Below, piece after piece: positions 16,684 through 26,188 of a stretch of DNA of 27,608 nucleotides. Position 1 is the stretch's first letter. The number at the start of each line of letters is the position of its first letter. The notes below the pieces were generated by a model. The model saw nothing but the letters and a program-made list of their open reading frames with translations. It searched no databases and was not told the origin of the DNA. Made by a program: the position numbers and the translations under genes. Origin of the DNA: Methanobacterium sp. (lineage in GTDB: Archaea; Methanobacteriota; Methanobacteria; Methanobacteriales; Methanobacteriaceae); contig PMGM01000047.1 of assembly GCA_003158115.1 (NCBI GenBank), positions 40,788 to 68,395 of the forward strand, read 5' to 3'.

Positions 16684-18213
16684 TTATTTTTTTGCTATTC
16701 TTTCTTCAAAGAATCCCATATCAATATTTTCAACGACAATCTCAGCTAACCTGTCGATTGAAAACTTTTTCATTTCCTCAAAATCATCATTAATAAATCC
16801 CATTTTTTTTAACCCTTTCTTACTCCTTAAATAATCTGTGAAGAATCTTCTGAAGTGGAAGTTGTGAAATATTCCATGGAAGTAAGTTCCAGATGTCAAG
16901 CCGTTAACAGCACCATCAAATCCTGACTCAATATTATTACCACATCCATCAGTCATTTCCATTAATGGTTCAGATTCTCCAAGGAATGTTAATCCTTCAT
17001 GGAGTTCGTAGCCGGCCATATATTCTCCATTTAAACCTTCAAAGATTCCTTTGCCAGTTATTTTGCCATGGCTTTGTGTTATGATTTTATCATTTTCACC
17101 AAATATAGTTTGGACATCAAGTAATCCTAAACCTTCAACACTGCCATGTTTTGACTCTTTAAGGTTTAAGTCGATTATTTTTGTTCCCATCAACTGGTAA
17201 CCACCACATATTCCGAAAATTGGTATCTTAGTCGACAATTCTTTTATCTCATCTGCGAGTCCAGATTCTCTGAGAGCTATCATATCAGCCACGCTGTTTC
17301 TTGTTCCAGGGATTATAATGGCATCTACATCACCTATTTCACTTGACATTTCAATTAAGTTTATAGAAATATCTGGTTCGTATTCTAGAGGATCAATATC
17401 TGTGAAATTGGATATCCTTGGAAGTCTAATTACTCCAATTTTGATTTTACCTTCTTGATTATATTTATGTTCTGTTAATGATGCAGAATCTTCTTCCGGT
17501 AGTTTGAGGCTGTCATCATAGGGTAATACACCTAGAACAGGCACTCCTACAATATTCTCAATTTGTTTTATCCCGGGCATGAGTATATCCAGATTTCCCC
17601 TGAACTTATTAATAATAATTCCTTTAATTCTATTTCTGTCTATTTCCGGCAGAAGAGAGAATGTTCCAGCAATAGATGCAAAAACTCCGCCACGATCAAT
17701 ATCCGCAACCAATATAACATCTGCATCTGCCATTCGTGCAATTTGCATGTTGGCCAAATCTTTATCAAGCATATTTATCTCTGCAGGAGAACCAGCACCC
17801 TCTATAACAATAATATCATAATCATTTTTTAATGCTTCAAGAGAACTTTCAATGGCTTTAATAGCTTCTTCTCTGAAGTTGTTCTGATAATGATAGAAAT
17901 TCATATCTCCTGCAGGCTTTCCATGTACTATTACTTGGGATATAAAATCTTCTTTAGGTTTAAGCAGTATTGGGTTCATATTATACGAAGGTTCTACCCC
18001 TGCAGCTTCAGCTTGGAGTACCTGTGCCATTGCTATTTCTGCATTTTCATTTGTTGTGTATGAATTAAGGGACATATTTTGAGATTTGAATGGAGCAACT
18101 CTAAACCCTCTTTTTGCAAATATTCTGCATAGAGCAGCGACTACAACACTTTTCCCTGCATTTGAAGATGTTCCTTGTATCATAATGTATATTTTTTTGT
18201 TTTCAGGATGCAA
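16684..18213 (-). CDS. cobQ: Cobyric acid synthase (glutamine-hydrolysing)
   Basis: The 509-residue protein has an N-terminal P-loop synthetase domain (MIQGTSSNAGKSVV, 11-24; VIEGAGSPAEINM; VADIDRGGVFAS) and a C-terminal class I glutamine amidotransferase domain with nucleophile Cys in FGICGGYQLMG and the catalytic His in YFHGIFHN. It amidates four side chains of the adenosylated corrin in the cytoplasm. The start is TTG at 18213, chosen because GGAGG lies 6 bases upstream; ATG at 18183 is an alternative that would lack a spaced SD. The length is as usual for the family. Together with cobK it shows corrinoid synthesis in this organism. Confidence 0.95.
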   Translation of the reverse strand: MHPENKKIYIMIQGTSSNAGKSVVVAALCRIFAKRGFRVAPFKSQNMSLNSYTTNENAEIAMAQVLQAEAAGVEPSYNMNPILLKPKEDFISQVIVHGKPAGDMNFYHYQNNFREEAIKAIESSLEALKNDYDIIVIEGAGSPAEINMLDKDLANMQIARMADADVILVADIDRGGVFASIAGTFSLLPEIDRNRIKGIIINKFRGNLDILMPGIKQIENIVGVPVLGVLPYDDSLKLPEEDSASLTEHKYNQEGKIKIGVIRLPRISNFTDIDPLEYEPDISINLIEMSSEIGDVDAIIIPGTRNSVADMIALRESGLADEIKELSTKIPIFGICGGYQLMGTKIIDLNLKESKHGSVEGLGLLDVQTIFGENDKIITQSHGKITGKGIFEGLNGEYMAGYELHEGLTFLGESEPLMEMTDGCGNNIESGFDGAVNGLTSGTYFHGIFHNFHFRRFFTDYLRSKKGLKKMGFINDDFEEMKKFSIDRLAEIVVENIDMGFFEERIAKK

Positions 18214-18769
18214 TTTAGGCCTCCAATTATTATAATTATCACATTTTGTTATTAGTTATTAGTCTGTCTATTCATTTATGGTAATTAAAAATACAAAAAT
18301 TATTTCCATTACATTTATTCTATTTCAATGTTTTAAATGATGATATTATATGTTATATGGGAAGTGAAAATTTATTTATACCATTAGGTCATAACCATAC
18401 TAAAATGATAAATTAATATAAAAAAAGTTCCTACGCCTTTTATTTTGGCAGGGTTAATTTTTTAAAGCATTTTTTTATATTATATGAATTATCTGATTCG
18501 ATGTTGTGTTTTAAACTACTCTCAAATTAATTAATTTTTTTTACACCAACCAATGCTTTTATATACTTTAAGTTACTAAAATAAAAAAAAAGTTGTAAAC
18601 ATAAAAAGCTGCAATACAAAAATCTAGAATATAAGTATAAATTATATAAAGATCAATACTGAAAATTCAAAGACAAAAACTAATATACAAGATCATGTAA
18701 TATATTATCAACAGTATAGCAAAATAAACACGTTGATTTTTGTATATTGCAAAATTCAGGAGGCTGTCA
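18214..18769. other. 556-base intergenic region between cobQ and lonB
   Basis: This is the longest gene-free stretch. It is strongly A/T rich, with TATA-like boxes toward lonB at about 18555-18566 (CTTTTATATACT) and 18632-18648. A G+C-containing hairpin at 18430-18452 stands out (separate entry). No open frame and no known riboswitch was recognised. The leader of lonB could be over 100 bases long if the first TATA box is used. Confidence 0.45.
18430..18452. other. Stem-loop with flanking T-runs on both strands
   Basis: CCT-AC-GCC pairs with GGC-AGG around a 9-base A/T loop. On the plus strand a T6 run begins 5 bases later; on the minus strand a T7 run begins 3 bases after the stem. It looks like a bidirectional terminator or the end of a small untranslated RNA. 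It lies 217 bases upstream of the cobQ start. Confidence 0.35.
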
Positions 18770-20692
18770 TTGATTATGACAAGTGTAAATTCAAATTCTA
18801 ACAGTTCATTCAAAGATAAACTTGATTTCAGAAGTTATAAATCTTCTGGAGATATAAATGTCCCTGTAAGGATAATAGACCAGATAATAGGTCAAGAAGA
18901 AGCTGTTGAAACCGTTATAAAAGCCGCAAAACAGAGGAGAAATGTCCTTTTAATTGGTGAGCCAGGAATCGGTAAATCAATGCTCGCAAAGGGAATGGCA
19001 GAGCTCTTGCCACCTGAAGAACTTCAAGATATACTAGTCTATCCTAATATTGAAGACAACCATAACCCGCTAATAGGTGCTATGCCTGCTGGCGAAGGTA
19101 AAAAGGTTGTAATGAATTACAAAGTTAAAGCCAAAGGACAAGAAGAAAAGAAAAACATGATCATGATGATCATAATTGGATTCATTCTAGTCGTTGGATT
19201 CTTATTACAACAGTACTTAGCAGCTATAATAGCAGCAGGTATAGTTTTACTTGTAATAATGCAAATGAAACCACGTAGTACTGTAATGGTACCTAAACTC
19301 CTTGTAAACAATGACAGTAAAAGTACCGCACCTTTTGTTGATGCAACAGGTTCCCATGCTGGTGCTCTACTTGGTGATGTTAGACATGATCCTTACCAGT
19401 CAGGTGGACTTGGAACACCTGCACACGAACGTGTAGAAGCAGGAATGATTCATCGTTCAAATAAGGGTGTTTTGTATGTTGATGAAATAGGCACCATGAA
19501 GATGAAAACACAACAGGAACTTTTGACAGCTATGCAAGAGAAAAAATACTCTATAACTGGACAAAGTGAAACAAGCAGCGGTGCTATGGTACGTTCCCAA
19601 GAAGTTCCATGTGATTTCGTTTTGGTTGCTTCAGGAAACCTTCAAGTACTCGAAGGAATGCATATAGCACTCCGTTCAAGGATAAGAGGTTACGGTTACG
19701 AAGTATTCATGAAAGATTCTATGCAAGATACTCCTGACAACAGGGACAAATTAGTACAGTTCATTGCACAAGAAGTTAAAAAAGATGGTAGAATACCTCA
19801 CTTTAGTAGAGAAGCTGTTGCAGAGATTATTCATGAGGCTCAGAGAAGAGCTGGTAAAAAAGACACTTTAACTCTTAAATTAAGAGATCTTGGAGGTCTT
19901 GTTAGGGCAGCAGGTGATATAGCCAAGGGTGAAGGGGCTGATACTGTAACGGTAACCCATGTTATCAGTGCTAAAAAACTTGCAAGAACATTAGAACAGC
20001 AGATTGCAGATAGATACATTGTCCAAAGGAAGAAATATAGCGTCTTCAAATCTGAAGGAAGCGAAGTGGGAAGGGTTAATGGACTTGCAATAATAGGTGA
20101 CAGAAGTGGTATACTTTTACCAATTGCTGCAGAAGCAGCTCCTGCTCAGAGTAAAGATGAAGGTAAGATTATAGCAACGGGTAAATTGGGAGAAATTGCC
20201 AAAGAAGCAGTTCAGAATGTAAGTGCTTTAATTAAGAAGAATACTGGTACAGATATATCCAACCATGATATACATATACAGTTCCTTCAAGCATACGATG
20301 GTGTCGAAGGAGACAGTGCTAGTGTCTCCATTGCAACTGCAGTTGTTTCTGCACTAGAAAATGTTCCAGTAGATCAATCTGTAGCATTAACAGGATCATT
20401 AAGTGTTAGAGGCGATGTTATGCCTGTAGGTGGAGTTACAGGTAAAATTGAAGCTGCTGCTGAAGCTGGAATGAAAAAAGTTTTAATACCTGCATCAAAC
20501 ATGGACGATGTTCTAATTGAAGAGAGGTACAAGAACAAGATACAAGTGATTCCAGTTGAAAATATGAGTGATGTACTTGAACATGCGCTTATAGGTAATG
20601 GTAAAGAAGGTCTCATTGAGAAAATGAAGAAAATTACCGATATAGTGCCTCAGGGTATTCTTCAAAAACCTCATAAACCAATGACACACTAA
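18770..20692 (+). CDS. lonB: ATP-dependent membrane protease LonB
   Basis: The start was set at TTG 18770, 6 bases after AGGAGG; ATG at 18776 is the only close alternative, and codons before 18764 overlap the SD. The 640-residue protein has an AAA+ domain with Walker A GEPGIGKS (63-70) and Walker [10 protein letters not shown] (235-243). Between the two are two transmembrane helices (about 130-166) that tie the hexamer to the membrane, the hallmark of archaeal LonB. The C-terminal Lon protease domain has catalytic Ser516 in EGDSASVS and Lys559 in [10 protein letters not shown]. It degrades misfolded and membrane-linked proteins. A strong hairpin terminator follows. Confidence 0.96.
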   Translation: MIMTSVNSNSNSSFKDKLDFRSYKSSGDINVPVRIIDQIIGQEEAVETVIKAAKQRRNVLLIGEPGIGKSMLAKGMAELLPPEELQDILVYPNIEDNHNPLIGAMPAGEGKKVVMNYKVKAKGQEEKKNMIMMIIIGFILVVGFLLQQYLAAIIAAGIVLLVIMQMKPRSTVMVPKLLVNNDSKSTAPFVDATGSHAGALLGDVRHDPYQSGGLGTPAHERVEAGMIHRSNKGVLYVDEIGTMKMKTQQELLTAMQEKKYSITGQSETSSGAMVRSQEVPCDFVLVASGNLQVLEGMHIALRSRIRGYGYEVFMKDSMQDTPDNRDKLVQFIAQEVKKDGRIPHFSREAVAEIIHEAQRRAGKKDTLTLKLRDLGGLVRAAGDIAKGEGADTVTVTHVISAKKLARTLEQQIADRYIVQRKKYSVFKSEGSEVGRVNGLAIIGDRSGILLPIAAEAAPAQSKDEGKIIATGKLGEIAKEAVQNVSALIKKNTGTDISNHDIHIQFLQAYDGVEGDSASVSIATAVVSALENVPVDQSVALTGSLSVRGDVMPVGGVTGKIEAAAEAGMKKVLIPASNMDDVLIEERYKNKIQVIPVENMSDVLEHALIGNGKEGLIEKMKKITDIVPQGILQKPHKPMTH

Positions 20693-20716
20693 TTGTTGTC
20701 CGAATATTTTCAGTTG

Positions 20717-20753
20717 AATGAGAGGACATCCTTTCATTATTTTTTCTTTTTTT
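20717..20753 (+). terminator. Hairpin plus U-tract terminator of lonB
   Basis: AATGAGAGGA and TCCTTTCATT form a ten-pair stem (one G-U pair) over 20717-20738, followed by ATTTTTTCTTTTTTT. It starts 25 bases after the lonB stop. This bacterial-looking form is unusual among the other gene ends here, except for the DEAD-box helicase gene. Confidence 0.75.
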
Positions 20754-21036
20754 ATAAAATTTCAATTTAAATTCTTGATTTATTTTAATTATACCACACT
20801 ATTTTTCATATCACCATATTACATAGTATTATAAGTGGTGAGAACATATATTTTACAATAGAATTAAAATTAGATAATTTATTAGATAATATAAAATGTG
20901 TTCCTGAATTTCAAATTAAGTTAGTAGGTACTAATTTTTGATTTCAAAGATTTCAATTTGAAACCTAACTATTTATTTTGAGCGTAATTTAACCTATTAT
21001 AATTATTGATTTTCAGGAAGCTAAAAGGAAGATAAA
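20754..21036 (+). promoter_or_regulatory. Leader/promoter region of the DEAD-box helicase gene
   Basis: A/T-rich spacer with TATA-like runs near 20844-20856 and 20885-20897. TTTCAAATT (20909-20917) is complementary to AATTTGAAA (20955-20963), and AGTTAG (20919-20924) to CTAACT (20965-20970). The order of the four segments allows a pseudoknot or two competing hairpins in the mRNA leader. An SD (AAGGAAGATAAA) precedes the ATG. Confidence 0.35.
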
Positions 21037-22626
21037 ATGGAAAAACTTAGATTTAAAGATTTAGATATATCTAGCGAAATACAGAGAGCCGTTGAAGACA
21101 TGGGATTTGAGGAGGCCACTCCAATTCAGTCCCTTGCAATACCACATATTCTTGAGGGTAAAGACGTCACAGGTCAGGCTCAGACAGGAACAGGTAAAAC
21201 AGCGGCCTTTGGTATACCCATACTGGAGATGGTTGACCCATCCGAAAGGGAACTCCAGGCAGTAATACTGTGTCCAACCAGAGAACTTGCAATACAAGTT
21301 GCAGAGGAACTGAAAAAATTATCAACTTACTTGAAGAGGGTAAATGTCCTGCCAATTTATGGTGGTCAACCAATAGAAAGACAGATTAAGGCTCTCAGAA
21401 AGGGTGTACAAATCATAATAGGTACGCCTGGTAGAGTAATGGATCATATGAGGCGTGGAACCCTAGAAATGGGTAACGTAAAGGTTCTTGTTCTTGATGA
21501 AGCTGATGAAATGTTAGACATGGGATTCAGAGAGGATATAGAGTTTGTTTTAGATTATATACCAGATCAGAGACAGATACTACTATTTTCAGCAACCATG
21601 TCTCCTGATATATTGTATATTACAAGAAGATATCAGGATGATCCAGAATTTTTGAAGGTTGTTCCCAAGGAACTTACAGTTCCAGAAACAGAACAAGTCT
21701 ACTTTGAAGTAAAAGAAAAAATGAAGCTTGATGTATTGTCACGTCTTCTGGATATCAACGACTTCAAATTATCCCTTGTATTTTGTAACACAAAGAGAAG
21801 GGTTGACAAACTTGTAAGTCACCTTCAAATCCGAGGATACGCTGCAGACGGTCTTCATGGAGACATGAGTCAAAGGCAGAGGGACAGTGTCATGTCCAAG
21901 TTCAGATCAGGGAATATTGAGATATTAGTCGCAACAGATGTTGCTGCACGTGGAATAGACGTGGAAAACGTAGAAGCAGTTTTCAACTATGATGTGCCGA
22001 ATGATGATGAGTATTACGTCCACAGAATAGGAAGAACAGGAAGAGCAGGAAAAACTGGTATTGCATTCACGTTTGTATCTGGTAAAGAGGTTTATCAACT
22101 CAGAGACATTATGAGATATACTAAAACCAAGATCGAACAGCAGCAGATACCATCCGTCAGTGATGTTCAAGAGATCAAAACAAGTAACTTCCTCGAGAGA
22201 ATCAAAAGAATAATAAACAATGAAAAACTCGATAAAGAAGTTCATATGGTTGAAAAGATGATGGAAGAAGATTACAGCTCTGTAGAAACAGCTGCAGCTT
22301 TACTCAGGATTGTCATGGAAAAATCTGGTAACACCGCCACCACTCAGAATGCCGCTGAATTTGGAGATACTGGTGCAGGTGTGGGTCAAGTGAGGTTCTT
22401 CATAAACATCGGAAGAAAGGACAAAGCCAAGGCAAGGGATATTATAAAAGCCATAGCAGATAAAACAGGTTTATCAAGTTCATCTATTGGGAAAATTGAT
22501 GTATTTGACAAGTTTTCATTTGTAGAAGTACCGGAAAACAGTGCCAATGACGTAATTTCTTCGATGCGTGGCGCAAGAATCAAGGGCAGATCCGTTAATA
22601 TGGAACCAGCAAACAAAAGAAGTTAG
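21037..22626 (+). CDS. DEAD-box ATP-dependent RNA helicase with DbpA-type RNA-binding domain
   Basis: The 529-residue protein has all DEAD-box motifs: Q motif (ATPIQ, 27-31), I AQTGTGKT (48-55), Ia PTRELA (80-85), Ib TPGR (130-133), II DEAD (154-157), III SAT (185-187), IV-V with VATDVAARGIDV, and VI HRIGRTGRAG. A coiled linker is followed by a C-terminal RRM-like domain (about 447-524: VRFFINIGRKDKAKARDI ... IGKIDVFDKFSFVEVP), as in bacterial CsdA/DbpA. Such proteins unwind structured RNA in ribosome assembly and mRNA decay, and archaeal homologs are often cold-induced. The architecture suggests a CsdA/DeaD-like role. It stands alone, with its own leader and terminator. Confidence 0.95.
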   Translation: MEKLRFKDLDISSEIQRAVEDMGFEEATPIQSLAIPHILEGKDVTGQAQTGTGKTAAFGIPILEMVDPSERELQAVILCPTRELAIQVAEELKKLSTYLKRVNVLPIYGGQPIERQIKALRKGVQIIIGTPGRVMDHMRRGTLEMGNVKVLVLDEADEMLDMGFREDIEFVLDYIPDQRQILLFSATMSPDILYITRRYQDDPEFLKVVPKELTVPETEQVYFEVKEKMKLDVLSRLLDINDFKLSLVFCNTKRRVDKLVSHLQIRGYAADGLHGDMSQRQRDSVMSKFRSGNIEILVATDVAARGIDVENVEAVFNYDVPNDDEYYVHRIGRTGRAGKTGIAFTFVSGKEVYQLRDIMRYTKTKIEQQQIPSVSDVQEIKTSNFLERIKRIINNEKLDKEVHMVEKMMEEDYSSVETAAALLRIVMEKSGNTATTQNAAEFGDTGAGVGQVRFFINIGRKDKAKARDIIKAIADKTGLSSSSIGKIDVFDKFSFVEVPENSANDVISSMRGARIKGRSVNMEPANKRS

Positions 22627-22672
22627 GAAACATCCATCCTTAACTTTTTATCTTATTTTTTTTTATTTTATT
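22621..22672 (+). terminator. Hairpin plus U-tract terminator of the DEAD-box helicase gene
   Basis: AGTTAGGA (which contains the stop codon) pairs with TCCTTAACT (22637-22645) with one bulged T, and is followed by a long T-rich tract to 22672. Confidence 0.6.
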
Positions 22673-22771
22673 AATTCTAACAATTTAAATTATAAAATTT
22701 ATCTAGAACCATTATATTAATAATAAATAATATATCTTGTTTCTTTGTAATTTTACAAAAGAGGTTATAAT

Positions 22772-23362
22772 ATGTTAAAAAGAGAAGATTTAATGGGAAA
22801 TTGGCAAAGTCCAGTAATTGAAACAATTGAAAATCCTGATGGAAGTTTTATTTATATCAAAAGGGAAGCAATATTTATTGATGATAATTGGGACATATTC
22901 ATCCATGCTTATCTCGATGAAGATGGGGAAAAACCATTTTTTACTATTCATGCCAAGGGAAATTATATCATAGGAAAAAAATCAGAAACTTTACCTGGAG
23001 CAGTAGCAGTTGACTTTCATAACAGGGCAAGATATGTAACAGCACATCAATATTCCCTGATAGATATGCTAAATGAAACCAGTCCATTTGACGGAGAATG
23101 GATGCTAGATTTAGAACATGATGTTAGTTCAAAGGGTTGTATATTGGTCCCTTCAATTGAAACATGTCCAGTAGAATATGATGTAATCAAAATTCAGGGA
23201 AATGAAATTTATTTTGGAGATTTCACATCTGAACAGAAAGAAGATATTAAAAAGGTTTCAAAAGGTGATCAGAATCCCTCAGAGGGTCCTGATGGAATAT
23301 GCAGCAATGAAAACAGACCACGTCAATTGATTAACTATCCAATGATCAAACAGGATGATTAA
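22772..23362 (+). CDS. APCDD1-like domain protein (function unknown)
   Basis: The 196-residue protein has no signal peptide or membrane helix. Its pattern matches what I recall of the animal APCDD1 domain: an opening W (GNWQS), FFTIHAKGNYIIGK (56-69), an S-x3-LPGA segment then VDF, TAHQYSLIDMLN (90-101), GEWMLDLEHDVSSKGC (107-122), CPVEYDVIKI, a strand ending IYFGD, and a late N/RPRQLINYPMI. APCDD1 is a lipid-binding beta-barrel protein that antagonises Wnt in animals. The order and spacing of these blocks is too regular to be ignored, but I made the match by eye. It is probably a beta-rich, ligand-binding protein of the cytoplasm. The SD is GAGGTTATA. It has no operon partner. Confidence 0.7.
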   Translation: MLKREDLMGNWQSPVIETIENPDGSFIYIKREAIFIDDNWDIFIHAYLDEDGEKPFFTIHAKGNYIIGKKSETLPGAVAVDFHNRARYVTAHQYSLIDMLNETSPFDGEWMLDLEHDVSSKGCILVPSIETCPVEYDVIKIQGNEIYFGDFTSEQKEDIKKVSKGDQNPSEGPDGICSNENRPRQLINYPMIKQDD

Positions 23363-23404
23363 TATATTTTTTTAACATCATATATCAATAAAAAAAAAAT
23401 TATT

Positions 23405-24271
23405 TTATTCGAATTTCTTTAAATATCCAGCTACTAGTGGAGCCACTGATATAGTACTCACATCAGATTTGAGAGTATCGGTAGCAAATACATCATCCAC
23501 ACCAGCTGCAAATATTTTTAAAAGAGCATCCTCCACCAGTATAGGGTGAACGCAACCGACAACCACTTTATTAGCTCCAAGATCATTTAGAATCCGTGAA
23601 GCACTTACTATTGTACCACCTGTACTGATGATATCGTCTATTATTACAACATCCCTTCCTTTTACATCAAGATTTTTAAGTTTCATTTCAACCTTTTCTG
23701 GTGATATTCTTGTCTTCTCAAGATAGTCGCAATCACACTTTAAAATACCTGAAATTTCCTCTGCAAATCCTAGAGCGCCCTTATCAGGCCCTATAATCAT
23801 GGGGTCCTCTATATGCTCATTAATATAATTAGCTATCATAGGCATGGCTGATATTTCATGTACAGGAATATTGAAAAATTCTTTTATGTTCTTTTCATGT
23901 AAGTTAATTGAATAAATTTCTGATGCCCCAGCTGCTTCAAGAAGTTCAGCTACAATAACAGCAGAAACAGCCTCACCACTTTTAAATCTACGTTCTTGTC
24001 TACCATATCCAAAATATGGGATCACAACTCTTGTTCTTTCAACACCAAGACTCTTAAGATTTTTAAGTAGCAGAAATAATTCCATTAGATTTTCATCTTG
24101 AGGATAGCCCGTTGATTGGATCACAACCACTTCTTTTGGAACTTCACCCTTTATTCGTATGTAACGTTCTCCATCCGGAAATCTTCTGGTTTCAATGGGG
24201 CTTAAATTTTCTCTTAAATCCCAAGCAACTTTAGCAGCAAGTTTCTGTGAAGCAGATCCGCCTATTATCAA
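23405..24271 (-). CDS. prs: Ribose-phosphate pyrophosphokinase (PRPP synthetase)
   Basis: The 288-residue protein has the PRPP synthetase landmarks: RFPDGERYIRI, PYFGYGRQERRFKSGE (ATP-binding flexible loop), INLHEKNIKEFF, and the PRPP loop VVIIDDIISTGGT. It makes PRPP from ribose 5-phosphate and ATP for purine, pyrimidine, His and Trp synthesis. The start was set at TTG 24271 (MIIGGSASQ), 5 bases after GGTGG and matching the usual N-terminus. A GTG at 24280 lies within that SD and is not credible. It diverges from hypA. Confidence 0.95.
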   Translation of the reverse strand: MIIGGSASQKLAAKVAWDLRENLSPIETRRFPDGERYIRIKGEVPKEVVVIQSTGYPQDENLMELFLLLKNLKSLGVERTRVVIPYFGYGRQERRFKSGEAVSAVIVAELLEAAGASEIYSINLHEKNIKEFFNIPVHEISAMPMIANYINEHIEDPMIIGPDKGALGFAEEISGILKCDCDYLEKTRISPEKVEMKLKNLDVKGRDVVIIDDIISTGGTIVSASRILNDLGANKVVVGCVHPILVEDALLKIFAAGVDDVFATDTLKSDVSTISVAPLVAGYLKKFE

Positions 24272-24382
24272 TAAAACCACCTGTTCCTATTGGTATAATC
24301 ATTGTAATCATTAATTTTACATTTAATCATCATAAACTTAAGTTATTCCAACCACTATTTATCTGTTGAGTTATATTGAAAA

Positions 24383-24438
<56 letters not shown>

Positions 24439-24488
24439 TAGTAGGACATAATCAATACTAATCATAATTACGATGATGAGGTGGCTTA

Positions 24489-24875
24489 ATGCATGAACTT
24501 TCAATGGCTGACGCTATGGTTAAAACAGTATTAGACGTTGCTGAGAAAAATGACGCAACTGAAATAATTGAAGTTACCATAGAAGTCGGAAAACTGACAA
24601 TGCTCAATCCCGAGCAATTAAAATTTCTTCTTGATGTTCTGGTTGAAAATACTTTACTCGAAGGGGCAGACATCAATATAGTAGAACTTCCAGTTGAATT
24701 AAACTGTAATTTATGTAAATACAGTGGATTAGCAGATATGGATGGCTCTGATCATTATCTGGCAATTGTTAAATGTCCGGAATGTGGTGAAAGGAATGTT
24801 GAGATTACTGCTGGAAGGGAATGTAACGTTAAAAATATTAAGATAGAAAAGGAAGAGGGAGATGAAGATGCATAA
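24489..24875 (+). CDS. hypA: Hydrogenase nickel insertion protein HypA
   Basis: The 128-residue protein starts MHELSMADAM; His2 is the nickel ligand. The zinc domain has two CxxC pairs, Cys73/Cys76 and Cys96/Cys99. HypA delivers nickel, with the GTPase HypB, to the large subunit of NiFe hydrogenases. GAGGTGG lies 5 bases before the start. The stop overlaps the hypB start (ATGCATAA). Confidence 0.96.
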   Translation: MHELSMADAMVKTVLDVAEKNDATEIIEVTIEVGKLTMLNPEQLKFLLDVLVENTLLEGADINIVELPVELNCNLCKYSGLADMDGSDHYLAIVKCPECGERNVEITAGRECNVKNIKIEKEEGDEDA

Positions 24876-25521
24876 AATTGCAGATATAGAAATTCAGCAT
24901 GATATTATGATTGCAAACCGTAAACTTGCAGATAGAAATAAAAAAATTCTTGATGATGCAGATGTTTACTCAGTTGATGTTTTAGGTGCTATAGGTTCTG
25001 GAAAAACATCACTCATTGAAACTCTTATACAAAAGATGGATCATAAAATAGGGGTTATTGCTGGTGATGTGATCAGTAAGTTCGATGCAGGTAGATTTGA
25101 AAAATATAATATACCTGTTGTAGGCCTTAACACCGGAAAAGAATGTCATCTTGATGCTCATCTTGTAGAACATGCATTTGGAGATATGCCACTCGAATCA
25201 ATTGATCTGCTCTTCATTGAAAATGTTGGAAACCTAATATGTCCAGTTGATTTTGATCTTGGATCCCATATTAGAATGGTTGTTATAAGTGTGAGTGAGG
25301 GTGACGACACAGTTGAAAAGCATCCCCTAATATTTAAAGAAGCTGATCTTGTTGTTATCAACAAGGTAGATATTGCAGATGCTGTAGGAGCTGATCAAGA
25401 TAAAATGGTTGCAGATGTTAAAGAATTAAATCCTACAGTAAAAGTTATTAAAAGCAGTCTTAAAACAGGTCAGGGTCTGGATGAAATAATTAGTTCTATT
25501 GAAGGATTTATGAATAAATAA
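24868..25521 (+). CDS. hypB: Hydrogenase nickel incorporation GTPase HypB
   Basis: The 217-residue protein (from ATG 24868) has P-loop GAIGSGKT (40-47), metal-site Cys93 and His94 in KECHLDAHLVEHA, Cys125 in ENVGNLICPVDFD, and the guanine-specificity motif NKVD. The bacterial His-rich N-terminal nickel store is missing, as is usual in archaea. GTP hydrolysis drives nickel transfer from HypA to the hydrogenase. ATG 24868 was preferred over 24862 because GAGGGA lies 7 bases before the former and only one before the latter. The gene overlaps hypA by 8 bases, so the pair is translationally coupled. Confidence 0.95.
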   Translation: MHKIADIEIQHDIMIANRKLADRNKKILDDADVYSVDVLGAIGSGKTSLIETLIQKMDHKIGVIAGDVISKFDAGRFEKYNIPVVGLNTGKECHLDAHLVEHAFGDMPLESIDLLFIENVGNLICPVDFDLGSHIRMVVISVSEGDDTVEKHPLIFKEADLVVINKVDIADAVGADQDKMVADVKELNPTVKVIKSSLKTGQGLDEIISSIEGFMNK

Positions 25522-25614
25522 AATTTATCCTCAAACTCTTTACTTTTTTTAAATTAATTGTATTAAAATTAGAAGTAAATAAAAACATATGAACTCATAA
25601 AATTTATAAAAAAG

Positions 25615-25688
<74 letters not shown>

Positions 25689-25710
25689 TTATGTTAATTC
25701 ATTTGACTTG

Positions 25711-25723
25711 ATATTATTTAAAG
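25711..25723 (-). promoter_or_regulatory. TATA box for tRNA-Ala
   Basis: The minus strand reads CTTTAAATAATAT 23-35 bases before the tRNA 5' end, matching an archaeal stable RNA promoter. It also lies only about 40 bases before the divergent acetyltransferase pseudogene. Confidence 0.55.
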
Positions 25724-25755
25724 TTAATGCTTTAAATCCTGATGGAGATAGATAA

Positions 25756-26188
25756 ATGGAAGAATTTCACTTAAGAAGCGTTAAAGAAGAAGATTTTTTA
25801 AAGATAGCAGAAATAGCTCCTAAATGTCCCCCTATGGTCACTGAAAGAAATTCTATTTACCATATATTCACTAATTCTTTAAAAAGACATCTTTGGTTGT
25901 AGAAACAGCAGAAGATGAAATTATTGGTTTTCTTCTGGGATTTATATCCCAAGAAAATCTACAGGATGCTTATATACATCTTTCATGTGTATCCCCGGAG
26001 TGGAGGAAAAAAGGTCTAGCTAAGGCTTTAATATGGAAATTCCGGAATATAATGCTGATAAAAGGATGTAATAGAATTTATTTAATTGCTAGACCAGAAA
26101 ATTTAATGTAATACAGATCAATGGTGTAAATGCGGTTAAAGATTATAATGGCTTCGAAGATCACATGGTAATATTCTGCAACTCCTAG
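25756..26188 (+). pseudogene. GNAT-family N-acetyltransferase broken by two frameshifts
   Basis: Three overlapping frames together encode one GNAT protein of about 144 residues. Frame A, 25756-25902, gives MEEFHLRSVKEEDFLKIAEI and stops at TAG 25900. The frame then moves near 25878-25886 (CTTTAAAAAG) and continues KKTSLVVETAEDEIIGFLLGF ... SPEWRKKGLAKALIWKF, where RKKGLA is the acetyl-CoA loop, until TAA at 26109. Near 26098-26107 (AATTTAATG) it moves again and ends VIQINGVNAVKDYNGFEDHMVIFCNS with TAG at 26186. Both shifts are repaired by adding one T to a TTT run, so each is a one-base loss in a homopolymer. This is either a young pseudogene or two assembly errors. There is a weak SD (GATGGAGAT) upstream. 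Confidence 0.85.

Noticed and set aside
18214..18400. Cobalamin riboswitch upstream of cobQ
   Set aside because: No B12-box-like conserved core or multi-helix fold can be seen; the leader is almost wholly A/T.
24290..24345. Second C/D box sRNA in the prs upstream region (ATGATGA on the minus strand)
   Set aside because: No D, D' or C' box at suitable spacing follows the C-like box, and there is no terminal stem.
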